From assembly GCA_027487485.1 (NCBI GenBank), contig JAIYDN010000048.1, positions 62,001-126,000 on the forward strand: 64,000 nucleotides of DNA. The letters run 5' to 3'. Position numbers and translations under genes: made by a program. A model generated the notes under the pieces. That model was not told where the DNA came from, ran no database searches, and worked only from the letters and a program-made list of their open reading frames with translations. Shown here one piece after another: positions 1 through 9,631 of this stretch; within the stretch, counting starts at the first letter, position 1, and each line of letters opens with the position of its first letter. The stretch comes from Planctomycetaceae bacterium. GTDB taxonomy: Bacteria > Planctomycetota > Planctomycetia > Pirellulales > Pirellulaceae.

Positions 1-2
1 TA

Positions 3-2357
3 CGTGATCCATTGTCTGTCGGCCAAGGCCCTGTGCAAATTGCATTGTTAGATATCGATGGTGATCGAGATAAAGACATCCTTGTTTCTAACCTTCGTTC
101 CAAATCGTTATCGATCCTGCGCAATCGATCGAGCCAAGATCAAGTCGATAACCCCAACGGATTAGTCTTTGAACCATCCGAGAGTTTTGGTGTCGCAGAA
201 TTGTCGATTGGTCCTAGGCTTGTCTTTGATGCAGCAGATATCGACCGTTCCGGAACAATCGATCTGGCCTTGGTCAACAGCGAAACCAATACAATTCAAA
301 TACTGAGCAATGAGCTTATTGGCGGGGCGAATCGCGTCCAACTCAACGGCGTTGGCACGACTCGCAATCAGAACTTTGGTACCAAGTCGCAAATCCTTCC
401 TCCCCGATTGAATTCTATCGCAGGACCGGTCGAATTGTTCGAAGATAGCATTGGGGCATCGATTGCGCTGACGGGCATTGCACGGGGCAGGACCAGCGGA
501 CCACCGCTTCGCATTACCGTTTCTAGTTCTAATCTACTGCTCATTCCTTCGCCGACAATCGACTATACACCAGGTGCGACGGAGGGGCGGATTCAGTTTT
601 CGCCCACTCCGGATGCAAATGGCACCGCCGTGTTGCAAGTTGTTGTTCGAGATGCAGGGGCCGACGGGGTGTTCGATACCAGTGACGATGGAACTGCCCA
701 ACAATCGGTCTCGGTCATCGTGAAGCCCGTCAACGATCGACCCGCGATTCAGTTGCGAGGTAACCAACTGGCGACGATGGGTAGCAATCTAAGAACGATC
801 GCACGCTTTGCAACGGGATTCGAAACGGGTGGAGGAAGTGATGAACAGGCTCAGGCTATGGCTGAGATCATCGTCAATAACAATCGGACGGACTTGTTCC
901 TGGTTCAGCCTAGTATTGATAACGACGGCAATCTTCGTTTCCAAACCTCGCTAACCAATCAAGGGATTGCCACCATCAGCGTTCAAGTGCGAGACAATGG
1001 TGGGACCGATGCGGGTGGGAATGATCGGTCTGCGATTCAGACTTTTCAAATCACGGTAACTGATCTTGCCGATGGCGAAATCGATTTTGGCGACGCTCCC
1101 TCGTCCGTTCAATCTGCGTTTGTTGCAAGCTATCCAACTCAGATCAAGGATAACGGTGCAAGGCATGTGATTAGCAATTTGTTTTTGGGCTCCTTTGTCG
1201 ACCCGGAACTGGACGGGAATGCATCGACAAACGCGTTAGGAGACGATCTCGCAATTGACGATGAAGATGGGGTTGTTTTTCCTGTCTCAGCCATAGCATC
1301 GTCCAATGTTCCAACCATTTCGAGTGTCGTCGTCACGGGCTCTGGCAATTCCAAGTTGGATGCGTGGTTGGACTTTAATCAAGACGGGGATTGGAACGAC
1401 AGCGGTGAACAGATCTTGTCCGGCGCGAACGTACTTGCGGGGGCTCAATTTCTTAGCTTCACGATTCCTGCGGGGGCGAAGTCGGGAACAACATACGGTC
1501 GATTTCGTTTGAGTTCTGCGGGTGGTTTGTCTCCAACAGGGTTGGCCGAAGATGGAGAAGTGGAAGATTATGCCATTTCGATTTTAGACGGCCAAACGAA
1601 CCATACGGTAACACTCGATGCGGCCGAGTTTGGGGATCATGATGTGTTGTTATCGGATGGCCAGCTCGTGGTGAGTGCGTTCGGCAAGACGTTGTTCAGT
1701 ACGCCCGCAGGTCGTTTAGACCGAGTTCAATTGGCTGCCTCCACGGGTTCAGCGATTTACGAAATCCAAGCTCCGTCCAGTCACTTGTTTGGCACGCTGC
1801 AATACCGTGAATCTGGGCAGAGTGTCACGATGGTGCCGGCCATTCCAAACGTAGACTTGACGCGAATTCCGAATGGTTCACTGCAGGGGGTAGAAGTCCT
1901 GGATTTTACAGCCTTGTCAGCACAAACATTGATGTTCAATGCAGCCAACATCGCCAGCTTCAATGCAGAGAAAACGTTGCAAATCACGCTTGGTTCGCAA
2001 GACACCGTGCAGACAACGGGTGCATGGGTTTTAAGCACGCGTCTGAATGAGTCAGTTGGGATCGTGAATGTATTCCGTCAGAGCGGGGCAACCATTCGAA
2101 TCACTTCACCCACTTCATGGCAAAATCCCGTGAATCGTTTCGATGCGGACGGTGACGGCAATCTTTCGCCTTTGGACGTGTTGGCGGTGATGAATTATAT
2201 CAATCGATCCTCTGGAACGAATTCGGCAAGTGCGTTACCCGTATTGGATCCGGCTTTCCCACTCGCACATCCGTTTGTGGATGTGAACGGCAACGGGGCG
2301 AGTGATCCACTGGACGTTCTGGAAATCATCAATGAGATTAATCGCTTGTCGCGTTGA
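3..2357 (+). CDS. Secreted FG-GAP / GEVED / dockerin protein, 5' end outside window
   Basis: The frame is already open at the first base, so this is the C-terminal part of a larger protein; the TTG at 12 is not a convincing start. The visible part begins with FG-GAP/VCBS-like calcium-binding sequence (DIDGDRDKD, then DRSGTIDLA). Ig/cadherin-like beta domains follow to about residue 350. A GEVED-type domain runs from about 355 (GEIDFGDAPSS) to about 525, with the typical DFNQDGDWND and GEVEDYAIS motifs. A type I dockerin-like pair closes the protein in the last 75 residues (DADGDGNLSPLDVL and DVNGNGASDPLDVL). In planctomycetes such architectures belong to very large surface or exported proteins. 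I infer an extracellular structural or adhesive role. The substrate or partner is unknown. Confidence 0.85.
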   Translation, partial: RDPLSVGQGPVQIALLDIDGDRDKDILVSNLRSKSLSILRNRSSQDQVDNPNGLVFEPSESFGVAELSIGPRLVFDAADIDRSGTIDLALVNSETNTIQILSNELIGGANRVQLNGVGTTRNQNFGTKSQILPPRLNSIAGPVELFEDSIGASIALTGIARGRTSGPPLRITVSSSNLLLIPSPTIDYTPGATEGRIQFSPTPDANGTAVLQVVVRDAGADGVFDTSDDGTAQQSVSVIVKPVNDRPAIQLRGNQLATMGSNLRTIARFATGFETGGGSDEQAQAMAEIIVNNNRTDLFLVQPSIDNDGNLRFQTSLTNQGIATISVQVRDNGGTDAGGNDRSAIQTFQITVTDLADGEIDFGDAPSSVQSAFVASYPTQIKDNGARHVISNLFLGSFVDPELDGNASTNALGDDLAIDDEDGVVFPVSAIASSNVPTISSVVVTGSGNSKLDAWLDFNQDGDWNDSGEQILSGANVLAGAQFLSFTIPAGAKSGTTYGRFRLSSAGGLSPTGLAEDGEVEDYAISILDGQTNHTVTLDAAEFGDHDVLLSDGQLVVSAFGKTLFSTPAGRLDRVQLAASTGSAIYEIQAPSSHLFGTLQYRESGQSVTMVPAIPNVDLTRIPNGSLQGVEVLDFTALSAQTLMFNAANIASFNAEKTLQITLGSQDTVQTTGAWVLSTRLNESVGIVNVFRQSGATIRITSPTSWQNPVNRFDADGDGNLSPLDVLAVMNYINRSSGTNSASALPVLDPAFPLAHPFVDVNGNGASDPLDVLEIINEINRLSR

Positions 2358-2363
2358 GAGCCG

Positions 2364-3815
2364 TTACAGTGAACGCAGGACGCTCGGGATCATTCCCGGC
2401 AAGTCATCTGCGATCAGTCCTGGACCAAACAAACGCGCCGCTTCGCCATGAATCCAAACGCCAGCGCATGCGGCTTCAAAAGGATCGAGCCCTTGAGCCA
2501 ATAGGCCGGTGATGATGCCGCTCAGAACGTCACCAGCGCCTGCAGTCGCTAAAGTTGGCGGAGCATTGTTATTGATCACACATCTTCCGTTGGGACATGC
2601 GATCACCGTGTCTGCTCCTTTCAGGACGACGACTGCCCCAGATCGTTTCGCCGCCCGTCGGCATCGAGTCAGCTTGTCACCTGCTGAGTCGAAAACACGT
2701 GCAAATTCGCCGTCATGAGGGGTCAACACACACGGGCCTGCAATGGCTTGATCCAGTTCGGTAGGTTGTTCTTGAAACGCGGTGATCGCGTCCGCATCGA
2801 TGACGGTTGCGCGCTTTGCTTTTAGCAACAGCAAAGTGTCCCGGCGCGTTGTTTCAGAAACCCCGGCGCCAGGACCTATCAAAAATGCCGTGATGCGTTT
2901 GTCTTGAAGGATTGTTCGAAGGGTGTCTCGGGAGCTTAATGGCTTTACCATGATGCTAGTCATGGAAGCGGCATAAATGGGAAATGCAACCTCGGGAACA
3001 ATCACCGTCGTCAATCCAGCTCCGATCCGAGCGGCAGCAAAAGCTGACAAGCGAGCTGCACCGGTCATAGGATAGCCACCGTAAACCACTGCATGACCGC
3101 GGTCGAATTTGTTCGAGCCCGATGTAGGTTGGCGCAAATGGGAATGCCAAAGCGATGGATTGTTTTCAAAAACGTCCGGTTGGATTGTGTCTAAGACCGA
3201 AGAAGGGATGCCGATATCGGTCACGATAACTTCACCGCAATGGGTTTTACTAGGCAGGAGAAGATGGCATGGTTTTTTACGAAAGAAGGTGACGGTTAGG
3301 GCTGCCATCACCGGCGTAAAAACTTGCCCGGTGTCCCCTACGACGCCTGATGGAACGTCTACGGCGATGACTATCAGCTTGCGACTTGCTATGTCTGCCA
3401 GCAAGGGCAAAACAGGATTCGGGCGTTCTGGTTGGAATCCGGCGCCAAACACGGCATCCACGACCAATTCGGCACGCTCTAGGCACTCCGAGGACATGGG
3501 CTCCACCAGGCCAGTCCATTGATTAGCATGATAAAGAGCTTCTGGAGACATGCGGTTCCGCGAGCCTTCCAGCGCCAAGCGTACGGGCCAACCGCGCGCA
3601 GCAAGCTGCTTTGCGATGACAAAGCCGTCACCGCCATTATTACCTGAGCCACAAAGTACGACGGTTGGGCGAATTGACCAGCGCGACTCGATGGCGTCCA
3701 CGACAGATTGACCGGCGTTCCGCATCAGCTCGACGGCAGGTGTTCCCGATGCGATTGCGAGTTGGTCCGCTTGGCCCGTTTGGCCAACCGTCAGTAGTGC
3801 ATTTTCAAAGTTCAT
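2364..3815 (-). CDS. nnr: Bifunctional NAD(P)HX epimerase / ADP-dependent NAD(P)HX dehydratase
   Basis: Repairs hydrated NADH and NADPH: the N-terminal half epimerises NAD(P)HX and the C-terminal half dehydrates the S form using ADP. The first ~210 residues are a YjeF_N domain, with the GSGNNGGDG nucleotide loop, FGAGF and AVDVPSG. From about residue 230 the ribokinase-like carbohydrate kinase domain shows GPGAG, IDADAIT, LTPHDGEFAR, VLKGADTV and the catalytic-type ATAGAGDVLSG loop. Length 483 fits the fused bacterial enzyme (usually about 490-510). It is convergent with the dockerin gene and only 6 bp separate the stops. The tRNA-Leu gene lies upstream, transcribed away. A housekeeping gene with no anomaly. 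Confidence 0.96.
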   Translation of the reverse strand: MNFENALLTVGQTGQADQLAIASGTPAVELMRNAGQSVVDAIESRWSIRPTVVLCGSGNNGGDGFVIAKQLAARGWPVRLALEGSRNRMSPEALYHANQWTGLVEPMSSECLERAELVVDAVFGAGFQPERPNPVLPLLADIASRKLIVIAVDVPSGVVGDTGQVFTPVMAALTVTFFRKKPCHLLLPSKTHCGEVIVTDIGIPSSVLDTIQPDVFENNPSLWHSHLRQPTSGSNKFDRGHAVVYGGYPMTGAARLSAFAAARIGAGLTTVIVPEVAFPIYAASMTSIMVKPLSSRDTLRTILQDKRITAFLIGPGAGVSETTRRDTLLLLKAKRATVIDADAITAFQEQPTELDQAIAGPCVLTPHDGEFARVFDSAGDKLTRCRRAAKRSGAVVVLKGADTVIACPNGRCVINNNAPPTLATAGAGDVLSGIITGLLAQGLDPFEAACAGVWIHGEAARLFGPGLIADDLPGMIPSVLRSL

Positions 3816-4011
3816 GCGTTGGATCCGACCATTGCGAGTGTGTTCTAGCGAAAGAGAACGGTTTTTATTAAAAATTCGGCCAAACAGAGTGCGTCCACCC
3901 GTTTCTCCAACCGATCCGGAAGGATGAAATCCGATTGGTTTTGCGAGCCAAGGATCCGAATGCCGCTACTACCCAGTTGGCTGGCGCCAGGATATACTCA
4001 CGCTTCTAAAG

Positions 4012-4097
4012 GCCGCTGTGGCGAAATGGCAGACGCATTGGATTTAAAATCCAAGGTCCCGTAAAGGGGCGTGTGGGTTCGAGTCCCACCAGCGGTA
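4012..4097 (+). tRNA. tRNA-Leu (anticodon UAA)
   Basis: An 86-nt cloverleaf with a long variable arm as expected for leucine. The acceptor stem pairs GCCGCTG at 4012-4018 with CAGCGGT at 4090-4096 (one G-T pair), with discriminator A at 4097. The D-loop holds the AAATGGCAGACGC stretch. The anticodon stem TTGGA/TCCAA encloses loop TTTAAAA, giving anticodon TAA. The T arm is GTGGGTTCGAGTCCCAC. CCA is not encoded. Confidence 0.96.
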
Positions 4098-4475
4098 CTT
4101 TTTCTTGTTCGGGCAATTTGTTGTCTTCTGCACCTTTCATGGTGTGTTTGTGGGAGCGTCTACGATGGGCTCTCTTTTTTTGCTTGCTCCTATTTGGTGA
4201 GAGCAATTGGTGCAGTGTCTTAAGTAATCAAAACACCGATCTGCACCGGTGGTGTTGCGTCATAGATTCGTGATTGTTCCCCGTTGGTAGATGCAAGGCG
4301 TGCATCGGTTCCCAATTGAGGTGGGCACCTCATTTGAGGAAGGTCGTGCCGTTTGGGGGGCAAACCCAAAACCAGCTATCCATTCAAGAACCGATTTTGG
4401 AACCACGGAATACACGGAACACACAGAAATAAAGACATAAAGCAGTAAGAAGACTTCTCGCTGATCGCCACCCAT
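4098..4475. other. Non-coding stretch after tRNA-Leu
   Basis: About 380 bp between the tRNA and the first interspersed repeat. Small open frames exist but none has a recognisable domain or ribosome binding site. I see no convincing gene, terminator or regulatory element. Confidence 0.5.
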
Positions 4476-4623
4476 TTCACCCTCCCCAAACAGCGTTTGG
4501 GGAGGGTCAGCCCGCGATAGCGTGGCTGGGGAGGGGCGTCCGCATCGTTGACACACGCCTGCCCTCCCCGGCAATCTCGCTGAAGGCTCAATTGCCGATC
4601 CTCCCAGCTTCTGGGAGGGTAAG
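4476..4623 (+). repeat. Structured interspersed element, family A copy 1
   Basis: One of six copies in this window of a roughly 165-bp element. It opens with TTCACCCTCCCCAAAC, which folds back on GTTTGGGGAGGG. Next comes a hairpin between CAGCCCGC and GCGTGGCTG, then the conserved GGGGCGTCCGCATCG block, then a GGCAATC...GATTGCC-type hairpin. It closes with CTCCCAGC...GGGAGGGT. Outer ends are near-perfect inverted repeats of (C)TTCACCCTCCC. No coding capacity is evident. It lies between the tRNA and the 3' end of the sulfatase gene. Confidence 0.88.
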
Positions 4624-4680
4624 ATTGGATGTGGTAGCACCCCGTTTGGGGTGGGTAATGCCGTGCAAGAGTCGGTAAAG

Positions 4681-4820
4681 ACGCGCCCGACAAAAGTCGT
4701 TTTTCCTTTCTTTGAGCCTGAGGCGCTAGCCGATTATCACAATGAGCCTGAGACGCTAGCCGAGTTTTTTCGTATTGCAAAACTCGGCTAGCGTCTCAGG
4801 CTCACTTTTGTCGGGCGTGT
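4681..4820. repeat. Nested palindrome, GCTAGCC family (family B)
   Basis: The right arm at about 4776-4820 reads AAAACTCGGCTAGCGTCTC, then AGGCTCACTTTTGTCGGGCG. Its complement is present on the left in two blocks: GCCCGACAAAAGT at about 4685-4697 and GAGCCTGAGACGCTAGCCGAG at about 4744-4764. Between those blocks sits a second, slightly diverged GAGCCTGAGGCGCTAGCC unit at about 4714-4731, as if one copy was inserted into another. No coding potential. Related half-units occur near 12971, 34863 and 41136. Confidence 0.85.
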
Positions 4821-4848
4821 CGGTAAACTCAAATCCGTAGCCTCGTGT

Positions 4849-4895
4849 TAGCGCACCAAACCTATTGCGACGAAGAGCACGAGGCCCTACTTTGC
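4849..4895 (+). repeat. Short repeat, family D copy 1
   Basis: TAGCGCACCAAACCTATTGCG, followed by ACGAGGCCCT. The same 22 bases occur inverted at 43335-43356, with a diverged version at about 43410-43430. It runs up to the stop codon of the sulfatase fusion gene. Confidence 0.75.
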
Positions 4896-4896
4896 G

Positions 4897-7800
4897 TCAC
4901 TTACCTTTGGCTGATTCCATCGCTTTCATGACTCGCATCATGTTGCCCGAAAGGATCTTCTGAATGTCGGTTTCTGAGTAGCCCTTTCGAAGCAACAACT
5001 CCGTCAGGATGGGGTACTTGGAAACGTCTTCTAAGCCATCGGGCAACGTGGAAATGCCATCGAAATCGCTTCCAATTCCAACATGATCTACGCCTGCGAC
5101 CTTGGCGATGTGATCGATATGATCGACGACAATGTTCGCATCACCTGGAATGATCGGGTGAGTGGCTCGCCAAGTGGCCATCGCCTTTTTGAATTCATCG
5201 GATTCGTTATTCGGTCCTAGCTCTTTCTCTAACTTTCGACGAACGTCGAACATGTCCTTCATGTTCTTGGCGGATTCAGGTACCACAAATCCACTGAAAA
5301 AGTTAATCATCACGAGCCCACCGTTTGTCTTCAAGCGAAGCAGCACATCGTCCGGAACATTGCGAGGGTGATCCGCAACTGCTTTGGCGGAAGAGTGGGA
5401 AAAGATGACTGGCGCGGTGGTGATGTCCAATGCATCGTTCATGGTCGCAGGCGATACGTGCGATAGGTCCACCAGCATTCCAAGCCGATTCATCTCGCGA
5501 ACGACTTCTTCCCCAAATGGGGATAGGCCGTCGCTTTTCGCTTGATCCGTGGCCGCGTCGGCCCAATCCAGAGTGTCGCCATGCGTTAACGTCATGTATC
5601 GAACACCTTGGGAGTAAAGTTCTCGCAACTTGGCGATCGAGTTTTCAATCGAATGACCTCCTTCGACCCCCATCAGCGACGCAATTTTGCCTGCCTTGCG
5701 AATTCGCTCGACATCCGATGCGCTGGATGCAAATTCGAAAACGTTTGGGTGCTTCGCCAGGATCGCTCGCACGCAAGCGATCTGTTCTAGGGTCATTTGA
5801 AACGAGTTTTCGGTCTTAACGGTATTCGCGGGAACGAAGACAGACCAAAACTGTGCTCCTACATTTCCAGCTCGCAATCGAGGGATGTCCGTATGTAACG
5901 ATGGCTCATGGTTTAAGTTCGTTTTTTTGACGTTCAGATCGTTCCTCTCTCGCAAAGCCCAAGGCAAATCGTTATGCCCGTCCCATACGTAGCTTCGTTC
6001 GTGAATCTCTTTAGCTCGATCTGAAATAGCAATGACATCGTCCTGCGATGGTCGAAGGACGATTTGACGAATATCCATGATGGCAACGCCAGCTTTGGAC
6101 TTTGGGCGAACAGCCAACCGGTTGGTGCCTGCAGGAAGCCATGTCTTCCCTACATTCTCGATAATGATGTTTTGAAAATGCCCTGTGTCTCGAACCGTCC
6201 ATTCGTAAGAAGAATCTCCCACCTGAAGGGCTACCAAGGAACCACCGCCGGCACATCCGCAATGAACTTCAATCTCATAGCTACCATCCTTGGGAACTTT
6301 TAGTTCCCAGTCGACCCAGTCCTCCACCTCGGTCCAGTACCCAACCACGTTCTTGTTAGGTTGAGGTTCATAGATGATTTTTTTCCCATGAGTTACTGAA
6401 GCAGAAGGGGTTAGTCGGATTTCCCCATCCACCACTTTCAGGGCTGGCTTTTTGCCCGCAACAACTCGATTCATTTCTTTACGCCAGTTTTGCCATGCTT
6501 TTGCTACCTCGTTCGCACCGCGGCTGGAGTCAAGTCGGCTCGGGTCTTGGTCCAAGTAGATGGCTCGATGGAGTTCCGCTTTGGCCAATGGATTGGCTTT
6601 TCCGAACTGAGCTCCAACACTCTTTTGCCACCGATGCAGGGCATTTTTCATTTGGTCCGCTTGTTCAGCGAACTGAACGGCCACATTCGTTTTTTCCCCA
6701 ACATCTTTCTCCAGGTCAAACAATTCGATGCTTCCATCATCGAGCGTTTCCACAAGCTTCCATTTTCCTTGCAACATGGCCGCGGCGGGACGGCTGCCTT
6801 GGTTGGTGTAATGAGGAAAGTGCCAGTACATCGATCGGTCCATCGCCAGCGACCCACGCCCACCTTGCAACCAGCTGGATTTGAGACTGATACCGTCGAG
6901 TGGTCCAATGGCCTTCGCGGGCTCGACGCCAGCCACTTCCATCAAGGTTGGCATTAGATCTAAAAGCGATACAGGGGCATCGACGATCTGTTCTTTTTCA
7001 ATAGTTCCCATCCATCGCACGACCAAGGGGACTCGAATTCCACCTTCATACAAATACCCTTTGCCAGCACGGAACGGTTCGTTGTGAGTTGCAGGTTGTC
7101 CGTTACCTTCGGGTACGTGTAGGCCTCCGTTATCGCTGGTAAAGATCACGATTGTGGGGCGTGTTAAAGAGTCGATCGCGGTGATCAGCTTTCCGATCGA
7201 TTGATCGAGCGATTCGATGGTGGCTGCATACAACGGATTGAAGGCTGAAGCATTTTTTTGGATGAGTGCTTCTTGAGCAGCGAGATTGATGTGGGGCGAG
7301 TGTTGTGGGATGTAACAAAAGGTTGGCTTGTCGGTGCTTGATTTCAAAAATTGGATAGCTGCATCGACAATTGCAAATTCGTTCTTGCCCCCTTCTTTCT
7401 CGTCTAACGCTCCCTTCTCGGGGAACTCTTTTGCGACTTCGAAACCTTGGTACGTAGGTCCAAAGGCTCCTCCGCCAAGATGCCATTTTCCAAACAATCC
7501 CGTTCGGTAACCTGCGGCTTGCAGAGCTTCCGCCAAAGTGGTTTCCTCAAGCGGTAGATTCGGCTGAATTCTGGGACTGAGTAGTAACTGGGATTCGGCA
7601 TCGGGTCGGCCAGGAAGATAATTCGTCAGATGCAATCGAGCTGATGACTTGCCAGTCAATAATGCGGCTCGGGAAGCAGAACAAATGGACAAGCCGCAGT
7701 AGCTGTTGGTGTAGCGAATGCCTTGACTTGCAAGCAGATCAAGATTGGGTGTGTTGTGATCTTTGCGACCGTAGCAATGAAGATCCGAGATACCTAAATC

Positions 7801-7935
7801 ATCAGCAACCACCATAACAATGTTTGGTTGGTTATCGAGCTTGGTATCTTTGGCAGGCAAAGAAGAAGTCCAGCATGTCGCGCACAAGAATATAGCCAAA
7901 GGCAACAGGCCGTTGCGAAAAGGAAGTATGAGCAT
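4897..7935 (-). CDS. Secreted sulfatase / beta-sandwich / membrane dipeptidase (M19) fusion
   Basis: A 1012-residue protein starting at 7935, where GAGGA lies 6 nt upstream; an ATG 30 nt earlier is less well placed. Residues 1-28 form a signal peptide. Residues ~35-440 are a type I sulfatase: metal-binding DD at 45-46, formylglycine motif CSASR with Cys85 (Ala replaces the usual Pro), GKWHLG near 150-155 and TSDNG near 266-270. Residues ~500-630 resemble a carbohydrate-binding beta-sandwich. Residues ~635-1005 are a peptidase M19 (renal dipeptidase-like) domain with all expected zinc-site motifs: DGHNDLP, GVEGGHS, VDLSHVS and FSHSS. Each domain looks intact, so a two-activity exported enzyme is inferred. 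The sulfate ester and dipeptide or lactone substrates are unknown. The gene stands alone and is divergent from the LOR-domain gene. Confidence 0.9.
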   Translation of the reverse strand: MLILPFRNGLLPLAIFLCATCWTSSLPAKDTKLDNQPNIVMVVADDLGISDLHCYGRKDHNTPNLDLLASQGIRYTNSYCGLSICSASRAALLTGKSSARLHLTNYLPGRPDAESQLLLSPRIQPNLPLEETTLAEALQAAGYRTGLFGKWHLGGGAFGPTYQGFEVAKEFPEKGALDEKEGGKNEFAIVDAAIQFLKSSTDKPTFCYIPQHSPHINLAAQEALIQKNASAFNPLYAATIESLDQSIGKLITAIDSLTRPTIVIFTSDNGGLHVPEGNGQPATHNEPFRAGKGYLYEGGIRVPLVVRWMGTIEKEQIVDAPVSLLDLMPTLMEVAGVEPAKAIGPLDGISLKSSWLQGGRGSLAMDRSMYWHFPHYTNQGSRPAAAMLQGKWKLVETLDDGSIELFDLEKDVGEKTNVAVQFAEQADQMKNALHRWQKSVGAQFGKANPLAKAELHRAIYLDQDPSRLDSSRGANEVAKAWQNWRKEMNRVVAGKKPALKVVDGEIRLTPSASVTHGKKIIYEPQPNKNVVGYWTEVEDWVDWELKVPKDGSYEIEVHCGCAGGGSLVALQVGDSSYEWTVRDTGHFQNIIIENVGKTWLPAGTNRLAVRPKSKAGVAIMDIRQIVLRPSQDDVIAISDRAKEIHERSYVWDGHNDLPWALRERNDLNVKKTNLNHEPSLHTDIPRLRAGNVGAQFWSVFVPANTVKTENSFQMTLEQIACVRAILAKHPNVFEFASSASDVERIRKAGKIASLMGVEGGHSIENSIAKLRELYSQGVRYMTLTHGDTLDWADAATDQAKSDGLSPFGEEVVREMNRLGMLVDLSHVSPATMNDALDITTAPVIFSHSSAKAVADHPRNVPDDVLLRLKTNGGLVMINFFSGFVVPESAKNMKDMFDVRRKLEKELGPNNESDEFKKAMATWRATHPIIPGDANIVVDHIDHIAKVAGVDHVGIGSDFDGISTLPDGLEDVSKYPILTELLLRKGYSETDIQKILSGNMMRVMKAMESAKGK

Positions 7936-8226
7936 GATGATCCTCGCGGTATGAATGGGCTGCAAACTCGATCAGCGTGACACGAAATGCTTTGGAAACG
8001 CTCATTTTAAACACTCCATAGCACCCCAGGGAATCATCGATATGTTAACCATGGTTGCGTTTCCAAGTAAGGTTCCAGCCAAGAATCGACCGGATGTTTC
8101 GGTTTTTCTCCGCCGCGTTTCGAAAGCATGTTGTTGGAATCCAGTTCGATTTTAAATCGAGTACAATCGCAGCAGTTGATTTTGATTCCCAACGCCACTT
8201 TTATAGCCAGTGTATCGGAGCTTGGT

Positions 8227-8811
8227 ATGAAGTATCCATTGGATCTGCGTTTCACGATTTTTTCTCTTTCGCAACAGATTACCGTGCGCGATGCGGATGG
8301 TAAGTCGATTTTATTTGTGAAACAAAAGATGTTTCGGTTCAAAGAAAAGATCGAGGTGTTTTCGGATGATTCGATGCAGAAGAAGCTGTTTGAAATCAAC
8401 GCCGATCGCATTATCGATTTCTCCGCCAACTACCACTTCACTTCAGCCGACGGTTCGGATTGGGGGGCCGTTCGGCGTCGCGGTATGCGATCGTTGTGGT
8501 CAGCTCATTATGAGATCATCGAAAACGGTGTCGTCGACATGAATCTGCAAGAAGAGGATCCTTGGAAAAAAATTCTGGAGTCTTTGTTGGGTGAGATTCC
8601 CTTTGTGGGATTCTTGGCAATCTATTTGCTTAACCCTACCTACCTGATCTCCATGGCAGACGGTACTCCCGCTCTGCGTGCGCTCAAGAAACCTTCGATC
8701 TTTGAACGCTATTTTGTGATCGAAAAGCTAGCGGAACTGGATGAGGATGACGAGCTCCGAGCATTGTTGTCCATGATCATGATGGTGCTTCTCGAAAAAT
8801 CACGTGGCTAA
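8227..8811 (+). CDS. LOR (LURP-one-related / tubby-like) domain protein
   Basis: A 194-residue cytosolic protein of the LURP-one-related family, which has a tubby-like beta-barrel around a hydrophobic helix. The start at 8227 is chosen because the family typically begins MKYPLDL and GGAGC lies just upstream; the open frame extends 33 codons further upstream without support. Visible signatures are QQITVRDADGKS, FVKQKMFRFKEKIEVFSD and the paired strands ending SMADGTPALRALKK. The bacterial function is not established; phospholipid or nucleotide binding has been suggested for relatives. It is followed 56 bp later by a TrkA-C membrane protein on the same strand, suggesting co-transcription. Confidence 0.85.
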   Translation: MKYPLDLRFTIFSLSQQITVRDADGKSILFVKQKMFRFKEKIEVFSDDSMQKKLFEINADRIIDFSANYHFTSADGSDWGAVRRRGMRSLWSAHYEIIENGVVDMNLQEEDPWKKILESLLGEIPFVGFLAIYLLNPTYLISMADGTPALRALKKPSIFERYFVIEKLAELDEDDELRALLSMIMMVLLEKSRG

Positions 8812-8867
8812 GCTCCAGATGCTGCGATCGTAAACCAATTCCTCGAATGACTGCAGGGTAAACAAGT

Positions 8868-9560
8868 ATGGCAGCGATCGTATCCCTCATCGTGATTGCG
8901 ATGGTCTCGCTTTTAGCCGTTCGTGCAGGCACGACGGCTCTGATGATGACGGGGCTAAGCTGGGATACTGCGAGTTTTCAGAGTTATTCCGCGTTCTTCG
9001 GTGTTGGATTTACGACTCGCGAAGCAGAAATGGTAGTGAATCATCCCGTGCGCCGTCGGATCATTCGCGACTTGATTCTTGCAGGAAACATCGGCGTTAC
9101 CTCTGCGGCGGCAACCTTGATCGCAACCTTGGTGCAGAACTCGAGTGGTTTCCGACCCTTGCTGATTGTTTGCGGGCTCGTTTGCGGGCTTTGTCTGCTT
9201 TTGTATCTAACCCGAGTCAGTTGGGTTCAGCGCGCTATCGATAAGATGATTCAGCGGACTCTTGAGCAGACTGGCTTGGTTCGTGTTATGGATTACGAAT
9301 TGTTGCTTCGAATCCAGCATGGCTATGTGATCTCGCAGGTCGAAATCATGGGCGACTCACCGATCGCGAATCAGTCGCTACGGCGTTCACGTCCTTGGGA
9401 TCAAGGAGTCATTGTTTTGTCCATCAAGTCAAGTGGCAAAGATCTTCCGGGCATCCCAAGCGCTGATACGACCTTGAGTATCGGCGATGTGGTGACGGTG
9501 TATGGTGAAGAGCATCATATACGGGCCCTTTTCGAAACAACCAAGCCAGCCCTTGATTGA
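8868..9560 (+). CDS. Membrane protein with C-terminal TrkA-C (RCK_C) domain
   Basis: A 230-residue protein with three probable membrane segments (about 3-28, 70-92 and 96-115) followed by a cytosolic TrkA-C domain from about 140 to 225 (SQVEIMGDSPIANQSLR, then LPGIPSADTTLSIGDVVTVYG). TrkA-C domains bind ligands, often cyclic dinucleotides or ions, and gate transporters or channels. No ion-channel selectivity filter is visible. A ligand-responsive membrane regulator or transporter subunit is an inference. It is probably co-transcribed with the preceding LOR-domain gene. Downstream it is convergent with the stress-protein gene, 71 bp away. Confidence 0.8.
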   Translation: MAAIVSLIVIAMVSLLAVRAGTTALMMTGLSWDTASFQSYSAFFGVGFTTREAEMVVNHPVRRRIIRDLILAGNIGVTSAAATLIATLVQNSSGFRPLLIVCGLVCGLCLLLYLTRVSWVQRAIDKMIQRTLEQTGLVRVMDYELLLRIQHGYVISQVEIMGDSPIANQSLRRSRPWDQGVIVLSIKSSGKDLPGIPSADTTLSIGDVVTVYGEEHHIRALFETTKPALD

Positions 9561-9631
9561 GCAAACGAGAAAGTGGACCTCGGTAAGTCCGAATACCTTG
9601 AGGCGTTTCTAGTAGACGAGAGATGGGATAT

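Noticed and set aside
4260-4780. Open frames overlapping the first family A element and the nested palindrome
   Set aside because: They run through repeats and tRNA-flanking sequence, with no ribosome site or recognisable domain.
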